Of a DNA stretch of 64,000 nt, positions 32,741 to 43,958 are shown one piece after another. Numbering within the stretch: the stretch's first letter is position 1; every line of letters begins with the position of its first letter. The notes under the pieces are model-generated. The model ran no database searches and was not told where the DNA came from. It worked only from the letters and a program-made list of their open reading frames with translations. The stretch comes from Sabellastarte sp. h YS-2021 (taxonomy: Eukaryota > Annelida > Polychaeta > Sabellida > Sabellidae), in assembly GCA_964017235.1 (NCBI GenBank), contig OZ024940.1, positions 24,867,615-24,931,614 on the forward strand. The letters run 5' to 3'. The translations under genes and the position numbers were made by a program.

Positions 32741-33269
32741 AGGGGGAGGGGCTTATTTTTGTGTTGTTATTTTACTCTAAATATTAATGCTTAAGTTGCT
32801 CAGCCAGTTTCTTGGAGTTCCTTGAAACAATATGTTGTCATAAATATGGTGAAAACGTAGAAAATCCCACTTTAAAATGAAGACTCCCAATGTGATTAGC
32901 AGTTTTTAAGCTATGGAGCTGATAATGTCAACAAATCCTGAAAAAAATTCTCAAGTGGATCATGCTTGAGGAAGACTTATCCACGGATTTTTGAAACACA
33001 AATTTTGTTTTTGTTGTACACAAAGTGACGATGATCTCAACAGTTTGAGCAAATAAAATCACGTTACATCCACAGAGCAGAAGATATCCCAAAGGACATT
33101 ATCAAGAACTTTTGCCCAGAGATTAGAACTAAATATGTCCACAGGACCGTAGCTCTGAAAGCCACACATATGTTCTAGACAAAAGTTCATCATTAATAGA
33201 CTTTGATAAGGCATTTGACTAACACTCGATTGCCACGGATCCCAACTCACAAAATCATGGCCAATATTT

Positions 33270-33435
33270 ACAAGGTCAAAATGTAGGGTTTTCATGTCCC
33301 TTTAAACAGCCGAGGTCACACCAGGACAGGCCCTCAAGAAGTCCCCTATGTTGACATGATCTTGACCCCACCCCGTGACACCCGGAGTTGAAAGACAAGT
33401 ACTTAAACACCAAACTTGTTTATCTACTCTGCGAT
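33270..33435 (-). mobile_element. SINE-C, diverged
   Basis: AGGTCAAAATGTAGGGTTTT, CATGTCCCTTTAAACAGCCG, GGACAGGCCCTCA then decayed head. Confidence 0.5.
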
Positions 33436-34588
33436 TTACATCCCCTTGCAATCAACCCTGGTCCATAAAATAATAGTTTAAACATGCCTCTTGAAATAAA
33501 ACATGAATTATGCATAGCAAAGTGAGAGACACAAAACTCATATTGAGGAATGATTACGCATTTAAAACAACGTGGAGAGTGCATGTGTTATTGTTAGGTC
33601 AACCTAATTTACATCTGAGAGTTTTCTCTTTTCTTAAAAGTGTCCCTAGATTTTTTCAGTAATGGACAGTGGTTTTTCTCAGGGATTATGACCATATATG
33701 GAAGCCCTCTGACATATATTTCTGATGAGGCTTTTTGACTTTTATTTCAACTAAAATGACCATAAAAACTGAATACCCTAACATTCATACTGGAAATATA
33801 GAAATGAAACATAAAAATTACAGATTAATGTAGGGGTGCAATTGAAATAGGATTAACAGCTTCTTGAATTGGTGTCTGCGGTACTTTGTTAGCAAACCAT
33901 TATTATCAAATAATGGACACTTACTAGGCAATTCATCTGAGGACGTAGCACATTTTCATAAAACTTTTCTGGGGTATTCTAGAAGTGGAAAAAAATATAT
34001 TTCAAAAGTGCATTTGCAAATTATCACTAGCCACTAAAATCAGGTATATCAGCCAACTGGGCAAAAATTTAATTTTAAAGTTAAATCTTAAAATATATCA
34101 GAAATCATCTCTTCAATAGCATTTGACTGACCATTTGTAAAAATTAAAATCCATTGAGTTTCTTAAAATACCGATTTAGACTGCAGATCAGGACATGGCA
34201 TACATGTAAACAAACACTCGATTTATGGTCTCGTATCAAGTGTGGCAAAGTGTTTATATATGTAGGAGTGATTACCATCTTAAATGCCTCGTTTTCTACT
34301 TCAGATACAAGGCCATTAAGGAAGAGATACCATCTCTTTGCCGGTATCAAACAAAAACTTACACCAATTATCTCGTATATATTTTTGAAGTCTGATTAAT
34401 TTAGACAACCTTATGGGGCTTTCACACTTAACTGGGTCAATTCCTTCTAATTTATCCAGCTTAAACAGGGGAGGGACGGGTCTGAATGTGGGTAAACAAA
34501 TCAAAATTCAACTGGCTGTCCAGTGAGTGCTGCAGAATGTTTCATTACAACCTTCTCTCTCAATAAGCTATCAATCCGAACCAACCTC

Positions 34589-35149
34589 CATATCTTTCAT
34601 CTCTCAGAAAAACCTAGCGGCTTCACCCGGGGCAACTGCCGTATCTTTCATCTCTCAGAAAAACCTGGTGGCTTCACCCGGGGCAACTGCCCTATCTTTC
34701 ATCTCTCAGAAAAACCTAGTGGCTTCACCCGGGGGAACTGCTCTATCTTTCATCTCTCAGAGAAACCTGGTGGCTTCACCCGGGGCAACTGCCCTATCTT
34801 TCATCTCTCAGAGAAACCTGGTGGCTTCACCCGGGGCAACTGCCCTATCTTTCATCTCTCAGAAAAACCTAGTGGCTTCACCCGGGGGAACTGCCCTATC
34901 TTTCATCTCTCAGAAAAACCTAGCGGCTTCACTCAGGGCAACTGCCCTATCTTTCATCTCTCAGAAAAACCTGGTGGCTTCACCCGGGGCAACTGCCATA
35001 TCTTTCATCTCTCAGAAAAACCTGGTGGCTTCACCCGGGGCAACTGCCGTATCTTTCATCTCTCAGAAAAACCTGGTGGCTTCACCCGGGGCAACTGCCG
35101 TATCTTTCATCTCTCAGAAAAACCTAGTGGCTTCACCCGTGGCAACTGT
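34589..35149 (+). repeat. 51-bp minisatellite, 11 units
   Basis: Unit ATCTTTCATCTCTCAGAAAA then ACCTGGTGGCTTCACCCGGG GCAACTGCC. Because 51 is divisible by three it stays open in two frames (17-residue repeat IFHLSEKPGGFTRGNCP in one). No signal peptide, no convincing splice sites, and it sits in the gene A intron running straight into a dead LINE tail, so I treat it as non-coding expansion of LINE-derived sequence. Confidence 0.85.
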
Positions 35150-35316
35150 CATTCTCTTTCCTTGACCAGACCCAATGGCAGCTAGAGGACATGCACTTTT
35201 TCCCGTAGCCGCTAATACTGAATGGAACAAACTCCCTCAAGCCAACAGAACCCAGGCTAGTGTCTCTGGGTTTTAGACGACTGTTGAAGGCTTCCCTATT
35301 TAGATTGGCCTAAACA
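35150..35316 (+). pseudogene. LINE reverse-transcriptase C-terminus, broken
   Basis: Plus-strand remnant: ARGHALFPVAANTEWNKLPQ, then RTQASVSGF, a one-base frameshift, and FRRLLKASLFRLA before a stop. This is the standard end of L2/CR1/Jockey-type ORF2 (xFFxxAxxxWNxLP...SxSxFKxxLKxxLF). Confidence 0.7.
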
Positions 35317-36246
35317 CTCTCCAGATCCTTTTTCCCTATCAGACTCTAATATACGGAGACGGATTCCTTCTACTTCTGGCTAGGGATAGGTTGGTAGGCC
35401 CGGTATCTCAGTATCGACAGCATTTCACTGAAATACCATGACAAGATTTTAAAACCACCTCTTCGGTTGTCATCGCATATAATGGAAGGAAAACTTGGAA
35501 AATACTGGAAACAAACCATAAATCTGAGGAAACAACACACTTTTATCCCATATTTTCGTGCATTTACAGACTTTTATAGCGATATGTTGAGCTGAACTGT
35601 TATCTTTTGGTTACGACACTTTATGGCCTCAATCTTGCCTGACAACATATATAATGGAGGGAAAACTTAAAATATTGGAAACACAATAAGAAATCCTAAG
35701 ATATTACAAGCTTTTTATCCATATTTTGTGCATTTGGGGACTTTTATTGTGATTTTGTTGATGGGAAACGTCCATGTTTCATTGGGGTGTACTAAAACGT
35801 GAAGTCCCAGAATCGGTAAGGTTTTGCATTGGCGGGCTCCTGATGTATACATTTTTGATACCAATCCATCCCTACTTCTGGCGGAGTACCGCTACATCAA
35901 TTAGGAACTTAACAAATAGCTCCTTATTATTACTTATTTCTAACTTCAAGTTGCAATGTCACCGTGGAAAAGTGCAGATGAAATAAATTCTAACATGATA
36001 GAATGCTCCATATTTACAAAAGAGATACCCGAATGCACTCGGATTACTTACATTTCATAATAGGGACCACAGGCATTTGCCACTGTCAAACTAACGGTGA
36101 CATTTAAACTTGCATATTAACCGTGTCGTACTAATTAAAGGAAATAAACCGTTTTTACTGCCATGATGCGAATATTGATTTTCAATTATGAAACATTTAT
36201 GAATCTCCTTCATCCATGCAGAACTTCTGTGTTGCAAGATTTAGAT

Positions 36247-36432
36247 TTATTTTTTGTTTTACGCAACGTTCAACAGCCAGGGTCATACTGCGATGGGTAA
36301 TTTACGGGTGGAGGAACCAGTGCATACCAGTTGGTCAAAATTCTGCACTGTAAACCACCAGGCATCGGCAAGTACCTACCAACTTTCCAACATGCTATGC
36401 CTGGGCTGAAATTCGAACCGGCAACCTCAGAT
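36247..36432 (-). mobile_element. SINE-A' (variant head)
   Basis: TTTTGTTTTACGCAACGTTC, GGGTCATACTGCGATGGGTA, GGAACCAGTGCATACCAGTT: matches 24655 inverted. Head TTGCCGGTTCGAATTTCAGC has an intact box B. Confidence 0.7.
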
Positions 36433-36814
36433 GTTGAAGGTAAAATCAACTTCATAGACTTCAATGAGGCAGTTGACTCTGTTCTGTTGCCAATGTTTCC
36501 CGATGTGCAAAATCATGCTCAGTAGGTGATACCCACGTGATTAAATGGCAGACTTGTCAACCTCTTTACTACTAGCACATCAGAGCATTGTGACAATGGT
36601 GACAAGCACAACTTATCTGCTGAACTTAATTCATTTAACGTTTACAAGTGGCTTTATATAATAGGTTGTCATTTGTTATCGATGTTAATATAATTGCGAT
36701 AATGAAGGGCTTTAGTCATACTTCGTTCAACAGTTACCTCCAGACAAATAATCTATTTTGACAAGTCTATATGATCAATTGACTGATTTGGGTTAAATGT
36801 CACTCTCTTATTTG

Positions 36815-36970
36815 TTTAGTGCCTTACGCCTCGTTTATTACCTTAATTGTATTGGCTATATTGTGATGAGTAGTATTGTAAGGGCAGAGGAAACCAGTAG
36901 ATACAGGTGGTCTAGGTTCTGTACTGTGAACCGCCAACCAATGGCAAGCAACTACCAGCTTTTCCACAAG
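36815..36970 (-). mobile_element. SINE-A, decayed
   Basis: GGCAGAGGAAACCAGTAGAT, GGTTCTGTACTGTGAACCGC, GGCAAGCAACTACCAGCTTT; tail and head lost. Confidence 0.6.
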
Positions 36971-37249
36971 AATTCTGAAAAACTGGCTGCGAGATGAATG
37001 CTTATTCTGGAGCACCAGTCACAACATATGTAAAGTTACTTCTCTAAAGGTTTATCTTAACCATAAGTGGTTACTTCAGTTTTCCAAATATTTGTGAAAA
37101 ATAGTTTTCGGGATGTCAGGCCAACATAGACATAGTATGGGGCACTGATGTATTTGGCAAAATATATGTGTCAGTTTGCAAGTCATATATGATGTTGCAG
37201 CATCTAATAAAATATAACTTAACAGGAACTATTGATATTGTGATTGAAG

Positions 37250-37642
37250 GAACATCATTTGGAGAACAAACTTGCCGAGGAAACGACTGGATGGAATCTA
37301 GTACAAAGGACAAACTTCAACATCAACAACCCGAGTGACGTTCGCCAGGAGTTGTACAACAAATACCTGAGGCGTTCGCGACAGTGGTGGCTAGGTGGAC
37401 TCCAGAATTACGAAAAGTACAAACTCTTCTTCGAGGGGCATGGCAGTTCGGCCAGCAACGCTTCTTCAGACAGAAAGAAAATGGTCACCTTAAGCAGTAA
37501 ATCAGCTGGGCATCTGCAGGAAAGACACTGGTTCAAATCTCAACACAAAAGGCCAATGACATCTAGGTCAGGTTACAGGAAACCCGAAGCTAGTGGCCTG
37601 GATACAAACAGACCAATGACAGCTCTAGAAAGTGTGTCATGA
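37250..37642 (+). CDS. Gene A, exon 2 (C-terminus)
   Basis: 130 codons plus TGA, phase 0, giving 375 aa in total. It begins EHHLENKLAEETTGW. The first 42 residues align without any gap to gene B residues 332-373 (14 identical, including HL, GW, RQ.LY..YL.R) and the exon edge falls at the same residue in both genes; this is the evidence for the acceptor despite its weak pyrimidine tract. Then WWLGGLQNYEKYKLFFEG and a polar tail with RPMTS and RPMTALESVS; gene B ends in RPVTAM. Unlike B, no intron splits the LY..YLRR segment. Confidence 0.75.
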   Translation, partial: EHHLENKLAEETTGWNLVQRTNFNINNPSDVRQELYNKYLRRSRQWWLGGLQNYEKYKLFFEGHGSSASNASSDRKKMVTLSSKSAGHLQERHWFKSQHKRPMTSRSGYRKPEASGLDTNRPMTALESVS

Positions 37643-38353
37643 GCGATAATAGAGGATTCATGAGAAAACATTTGTTTTGGGATGTAAAGTAAATTATTGA
37701 GGCAGCAATTGATCACACAAAACTATTGACTTTGGGGGTTTCCTTCAAAAAACTCCACAGATGATTGTTGATAGTTATCTTGCAAGGAATTCTATTTGTT
37801 TTGTAAAACTTTCTGTGGTCAGAACTATATCTTGGTTTATTATTGCACGGGTTGTCATATTACAACAAGTAATAAGGGATGGGGTGGCTGTTTAACATCT
37901 ATCTGGGGAATACTAAACTCATTATGTAATATATACATGGAATAAACCTTTCACCCCCTTGTAAAATTTGACACAGTTTTACATTCTGTTGACTGATATT
38001 TAAGGAACAGTGACTGTTATTTATACGTATGTGTACGATATTGATAATTACACTTTCTCCCATACACAGTAATAAACATTCTGTTTATAATTGCTAATTC
38101 CTTTTGTTTGTTTATTGAACATCCATAGAGCCCACAGAGCATATATACCTGCTTTTGTTTACACCTAACGTCATTAAACTACAAACACCTGTTTATTCTG
38201 TTTTATCCATGTTCTAGATGTATCATCCAAAAGGTGCATATATTTTACATCTAAAAACATCTTCAAAACATTTCCCCTCGATGAGACATCAATGCACAGT
38301 TTCTTAATCTTGTAAAGGCGCTTTTCATACCCTCATATAAAACACCCACTAAG

Positions 38354-38500
38354 GTTAAAGGTTAGGATGATTTTACGTCCTTCCAATGGCTAGGGTCATA
38401 CCAGAACTGACTCTCAGAGCATCCAGACTGTTGTCATGAGTCGGGTTAGACTCCAGAACCAAATGCCTAAGTTGTTGACCAATCAAGTGGCTGCATGAGG
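38354..38500 (-). mobile_element. SINE-C, diverged
   Basis: AAAGGTTAGGATGATTTTAC, GTCCTTCC, GGGTTAGACTCCAGAACC (box B position), then ACCAATCAAGTGG. It feeds into the next tandem array. Confidence 0.5.
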
Positions 38501-39260
38501 GGTCTAAACATGCTTATAAAAACTATCACCCCTTATGTAAACATGAACTCGTTCATTGAGCTGGGGTATTAACAAATAGACGATAGTCAAGTCAGCCTCT
38601 AGCTGTTAACCATCAAGTGACTGCATAAGGGTTCTAAACATGCTTATAAAAGCCATCACCCCCTTATAATATGTGAAAATGAACTCGTTCACTGAGCTGG
38701 GACGTTAACAAATAGATGAGAGTCAAGCAAGCCCAAGTTGTTGACCATCAAGTAGGCGTATTTCACAACCATAATCCGTCGAATCTAGATTCAGATTTGG
38801 ATTCATGGATTAGTTAGATCCGTGAAATGCAATTTTCTGTAGATCTGAATCCAAATTTAAAACATAAGATAAACCAACATATATATCATATATTATTACA
38901 AACTAATATGCCATAATATAATATTATAATTTAACAATATAATAAAAATTCCCCAAATATTAAAATTTCCTGCCACATGTTGCAGCCATTATTTTACAAA
39001 GAATTATGGGTAATCCAAGGTCACTGAATCTGTTGATCTACCTCTCGAGATCAACGGATTCATAATCCAGATTCAGATTCAAGTCACATCACAAGCGAAT
39101 CCGTTGATCTGACGAATCTAGATTCGACGGATTACGGTTGTGAAATACGCCTAGTGACTACATGAGCGTTCTAAACACGTGGGTCCTATAAAAGCTGGCA
39201 TACCCTTATAATTTGTGTATGTTAATGAACTCGTTCAATGAGCTTGGATGTTAGCTTGAC
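38470..39260 (+). repeat. Tandem array, about 135 bp unit, three copies
   Basis: Units start at 38470, 38602 and 38736: GTTGTTGACCATCAAGTGAC, TGCATxAGGGTTCTAAACA, TGCTTATAAAAGCCATCACC, GAACTCGTTCA, TGAGCTGGGA. The third is split by a 399-bp element. A decayed fourth unit follows at about 39500-39570. Confidence 0.8.
38754..39152. mobile_element. TIR element with AGT target duplication
   Basis: Ends AGGCGTATTTCACAACC match as inverted repeats for 39 bp with one difference. The undisturbed neighbouring tandem unit shows the empty site (ATCAAGTGACT), so the duplication is AGT at 38751-38753 and 39153-39155. Internal GAATCTAGATTC and GATCTxxxGAATCC words repeat. No transposase. Confidence 0.85.
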
Positions 39261-39984
39261 CTGTAAAATCTTCTTATATTCTTCTCCTTAATGTTACTAA
39301 CGTGAAAGCTATGGTTTCTACGTAACTTCCAGCAGCTAAGGACATATCAGACAGACCCCCAGTGAAGCTGACACGTTGCCATGAAATAGACTTGAACCTA
39401 CGTCCACAGAGTTTAGGGAAAAGTGACTACATGGCAAGCACTATATTAACCCATTGGCAACAGTTCTCTGCTACCAGGGAAAATAAGGCAGCCACTTCCT
39501 TGGAAGATGTGTAATAAAAGCTAGCACCCCTATAATGTCTACAATGAACTAGTTTAATAAGGTGGGCACTCGTCTTTAATAAAAGCATCCTAGAATCTAA
39601 CTCCTATAGGTTTTTTAGTGTTTTTTTTAAAGTTTTCCAATTTCATAAAACTGGAACAGTTTAATTGTGGCATCTGCATATTTTATTTTATTTTCTTTTT
39701 TAAATTATTTTAGAGGTGCATTTTTTTCAAACATGGTTATTTTTTGCAATGTGATAATCAACTCGTGATGATGTGATATAATCTTAACATCCTTCAAATT
39801 GATGTTTCATGATTGTCAAATTTCAAGGCCGTGAGGAGTTACAGATACAAAAGTATTTTTTTACAAAACACAAACAACTCTTGACTGGGGCTAAGCAGCA
39901 AAGTACGAAATAATATATAAATGGCTATCGACTGGGAACATCCATCGGTACAGCCCGATAGAAATGGCTGTCCACTGTGAGTGA

Positions 39985-40735
39985 CAGTATGGTACAGCAG
40001 AAAATAAACATCTATGGACTGTGGTTGGTAAACATGGTAAAGCATTATGTAAACAGTTATGTACTGTGGTTGAAAGACATGGAAAAGCATAACATAGATG
40101 GTTGTTGACTGTGACTGAAAGACATGGTAAAGCATAACATAAACGGTTGTGTACTGTGGTTGAAAGACTTGGTAAAGCATAATGCAAATGGTTGTTGACT
40201 AGCTGTGATTGAAAGACATGATAAAGCATAATGCAAATGGTTGTTGACTGTGACTAAAAGACATGGTAAAGCATAATATAAATGGTTGTTGACTAGCTGT
40301 GATTGAAAGACACGGTAAAGCATAATATAAGTGATTGTGGGGTGGGGTTGGCTGACATGGTAAATCATTATATAAATGGTTGTTGGCTGTGGTTGACCCA
40401 CATAGTACAGCAAAATTTAAAATAACTGTTGATCATTGTTGAAAGACATGTTGCAGCATAATAAAAATACCTTTTGGCAGTTGTTGGTGGTAAAGTAAAA
40501 TATAAATAACTGTTAATGGTTGTTGGCAGACATGGTAAAGCATAATATTAATAACTGTTAATGGTTGTTGGCAGACATGGTAAAGCATAATATAAATAAC
40601 TGTTAATGGTTGTTGGCAGCCATGGTAAAGCATAATATAAATAACTGTTAATGGTTGTTGGCAGACATGGTAAAAATATTATAAATAACTAGATATGGTT
40701 GTTGAGGAAATGGTAAAGCATCATATAAAGTTCTG
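39985..40735. repeat. Minisatellite, about 45 bp units
   Basis: Repeats of GACATGGTAAAGCATAATAT then AAATGGTTGTTGACTGTGGTTGA with variants; the last block (40500-40680) is more uniform (ATAACTGTTAATGGTTGTTG). Minus-strand frames reading MLYHV.. are repeat translation. Confidence 0.85.
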
Positions 40736-41213
40736 TGGTTGACAGATATACACAAGAATAAAGTGATTAGTCATTTGTATTTTTTTTTGTCATTTTCCAA
40801 CGGAATTAAAACGGCCGACGTAAATCAAGGCAGGCATCCATTGGTATTAAACTAGGTCAGAGACAAATTGGACCAGTTCAAAATGATTCATGCACAGGGG
40901 GGATAGCTTTTTAAAGAAATACATCAGGGGAAATACAAAACATAAAAGAGGTACATGTAACAAACCTTTCACCCCCTTGAAAATATAAAAAGTGCCAAAC
41001 TTATATCTTTATATTAAGTTATTTTTTTAACCTCAAGGGATATACTGTGTGGGTTAAAATTTCTAAATTTTCATACCTGTCAATATCTTTAGAAGGGTAG
41101 GGGGCGATAGGTTTTGACATGTCTGTTTATATCAAGGCTGCTACGAACAGGAACTTAATTATTAAGGGTTAGTAAGTGCAGATTAAAATTTAACAAAATA
41201 CACGTGTTTACAG

Positions 41214-41409
41214 ATGGGTGAAAAATCAATGCGTCTTACCGGGAGAGAGTGAACGCGGTTTATGTTTTGGACCTAATGACTGTACCGACACATTTAAGTA
41301 TATCCACCGTTTTGAACAGAGACAAATTAAAAATAGCCTATCACAGATCAAATTGATCAAAGTGGCATTTGATGGGTCTAGTTATTACTGTCAACTTAAC
41401 AATGAATAA
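41214..41409 (+). CDS. Weak candidate exon, Ig-like ending
   Basis: Acceptor GTGTTTACAG, then 64 open codons with four Cys and GSSYYCQLNNE before TAA. The DGSSYYCQ string recalls the F strand of Ig domains, but the rest does not obviously fit and no neighbour supports it. Confidence 0.15.
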
Positions 41410-41439
41410 TGACTTAATGACATTCACTACCTCTGTTTA

Positions 41440-41700
41440 AGGAGGTTGTGTAATTACTACTGTGCGTTTGTCTGTTTGTCTGTGCCCAAACCAACTGAAA
41501 AGTTATGGGACAAGTTTTTATGTAACTTTTCAGGAAATGCCGATAATTTTACAATGAACAAATGGTGAAATTGTGGTGGTAATCTGGATTAGTGTCTGGA
41601 TCCAAGATTTGTTTGTACTGGATCACTGCACTCATAACTGATATTGGTGGTGTTGGCCCTTGGCAAAGGTCTGCAATCTCTCAGTGCTTGTTCTTATATT
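41440..41700 (+). repeat. R1 dispersed repeat, copy 2
   Basis: GGAGGTTGTGTAATTACTAC at the start, TGGTAATCTGGATTAGTGTC in the middle, GTTGGCCCTTGGCAAAGGTC at the end. See 31285. Confidence 0.6.
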
Positions 41701-41745
41701 GTCTTTTTCTGATATCGATGATACAGCGTTTGTGGTGTTTAAGAA

Positions 41746-43515
41746 ATGAAGACGCGTGAAACATGTATATATAAAACAGGAAAAAACTGCCCGAGTGACG
41801 CATGTATTTTTGTCAATTTTATCCTGAGAGGCGACAAATACATAAAATCTGAGGCTGTAACTCTAACTGGTGACATACAGACACGGAGAATGACACAGAA
41901 TGTGGCGGAAAGGCAGCAGAAGAACTACAGGAATGATGCAACATCCTTCAGTTAGAGGAGGTTATTTTTCAGTGACCTTCATACTCTCTATGGTAGACGC
42001 AAATTTTGAACAGTTTAAAAAACTTTTGTGTATCGCCACAGAATAGGGGGTGGGGGTCAGGGTGGAGGACCTGGGGTGGGTATGCCACAATGGGGAAACT
42101 TCACTGAAAGAAGTTTTGCAGTACACGGAGGAATGAGAAGTTACACAGATGTAGGCAACCCCACCTGTAGGCATTACTCATGCGAAAATTTAAAAATATA
42201 AAGGTCACTCGGGCACGTTTCCCTGTTCAGTGACATACGGACATCTGTGTTGCGTAAAGTTGATTAAACCTTATTCTTAAGGACTTTTCATGCAACGACA
42301 ACACTCCCAATTAGCTATGGCAGTATATATCTGACAAAAGAAAAACAGCTTTAGAACGAGTGCGTTTCTTTTCTGTGAAATTGCATCGACAGTTCAAAGA
42401 GGAGGTGGAAATTGCTTTAAAATATTAATTTTTGCTTACACGTTTAAAAAATCGACAGCCTAACTTAGAATTTTGATCAGAACTCAGATTATACTTTATA
42501 GACTATTTCACGGTCTGTAGTACAGCGGTTTTCTTCTTTTCTTTTTCCAAAACGACAGTGCCCCCCCACATAGCTATGGCAGTATATAATGAGTACCTCG
42601 TAGGTACCTCAAATTAATAATTATAAATTTCTGTTGAACAAAAAAAAAAGACATTAAAACATACTACTGCAAAATAGATTTTCAATTTAATCCAGATAAG
42701 ACACAAAAGTTTAAAATTATCAATTTACGACTGCTTTTGAAAGAATCTTTGAATCTTTACTTAAAGAGAGCTAAACGTTTCAAACCTGTGTTTTATGTTG
42801 CCAAGAATCTGATTTTTGAAGTACCCACAATGTACCCATAGACAACAGGTACCTTCTCATGACAAAAATATGGTCTCGTTAGAATACAACTCACTCTACA
42901 TTTAAGACCTTAAAAGCTTGACAATACCCTTAAGCCAGCTTTGGACAAAGTTTATTTCACCGGAACATGGTTTCAGTTTGCAAATATCTTATAAATTAGG
43001 CGTGGCAGACTTCTATTTGGGCAACTGGGCGTAAAATATATAACATACTCAATTTGTTCAAAATTATAGTTAAAAATCTCAGAAAATTCTTGCAAACCTA
43101 ATAAAGGATACGGACTTCTTTCCAAACTGAACTATACTGTGATGCACTTACCAAAATGGTTAAGGGACATGTAAACAAGTTCCGTATATACACATATGTC
43201 CATTTAATCCCACCGACACACAATTATAGAGCATTTTATAAAAAAACAACTCAACAATAATAGTTCTGTTTAAGTTATATATGCACCTTCAAAATTATAC
43301 TTTATCTGAACACTATTGTTTTTGTTGATGTGGTATTGAAAACATAAGAATGTAAACACTGGAATCATGTGACTAATTATCAGAACAATACTTTCACCTG
43401 AGAATGGGGGTTTGTCATACAGCTGCTCCACATGCACGGGTGATCTTAAAAGCTCTGAGTTTGAGGTCAGGTTGCTGCTACACAATGGGCAGGAAATATT
43501 AGTATTTATTTGTAT
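41746..43515. other. No gene supported
   Basis: A 69-codon frame at 41746-41955 has no splice or homology support. TTAGCTATGGCAGTATATA and CATAGCTATGGCAGTATATA at about 42311 and 42570 form a short diverged duplication. Otherwise blank. Confidence 0.3.
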
Positions 43516-43523
43516 GGCTTTGT

Positions 43524-43749
43524 CATTTATTTGGGTTTTAATGTCGCTTTCCAACAATGTTCAGGTCATATCACGGCGGGTAGTTTTGTGGGCAGAGGAA
43601 ACCAGTACATACAGTCGGTCAAGGTTCTGTACTGTAATCTGCCGACCATCTGAAAGCAACTACAATTTTTCCCACTTAGAGTCTGGGGTTTGAACCACAG
43701 ACCTCAGAGGTGGAAGGCAAGTGTGTTACCACTACACCACCGAGGCCCC
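43524..43749 (-). mobile_element. SINE-A, full length, with target duplication
   Basis: Flanks TGTATGGCTTTGT (43511-43523) and TGTATGGCTTCGT (43750-43762), one difference. Head GGGGCCTCGGTGGTGTAGTG. Confidence 0.85.
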
Positions 43750-43781
43750 CTGTATGGCTTCGTAAATCAGGCCTAGTACCT

Positions 43782-43958
43782 CTGTGATGGGTAGTTAGAA
43801 AAGCGGAGGAGCCCAGTATATACAAGGTTCTGTAAACCAAAGGGTCAACGATGGGGCTTCGCATCACGTTCAACAGCCAGGTTATGCAAATCAACAGCAA
43901 ACTACTCCGAGCTTTCCCACTTGAGGTTAGGCCGGGATTCAAACTTAGATCTCAAAGC
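43782..43958 (-). mobile_element. SINE-A', rearranged
   Basis: GATGGGTAGTTAGAAAAGCG, GCATCACGTTCAACAGCC and GAGCTTTCCCACTTGAGG appear out of the usual order, so internally rearranged. Confidence 0.5.

Larger units (their letters stand above)
32702..37249 (+). other. Intron of gene A
   Basis: 4.5 kb, phase 0. Starts GTTCGT followed by T9 and G25; ends TTGATTGAAG. Holds a SINE-C, the 51-bp minisatellite, a dead LINE tail and two SINEs. From 33440 to 34588 I see nothing. Confidence 0.6.

Noticed and set aside
34523..35185. 220- and 212-codon frames in two registers, possible repeat protein
   Set aside because: 51-bp unit keeps any stop-free frame open; the array joins a dead LINE tail inside an intron.
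39839..40633. Overlapping minus-strand frames with repeated MLYHVFQ-like units
   Set aside because: Translation of the 45-bp minisatellite; no signal, splice sites or codon pattern.
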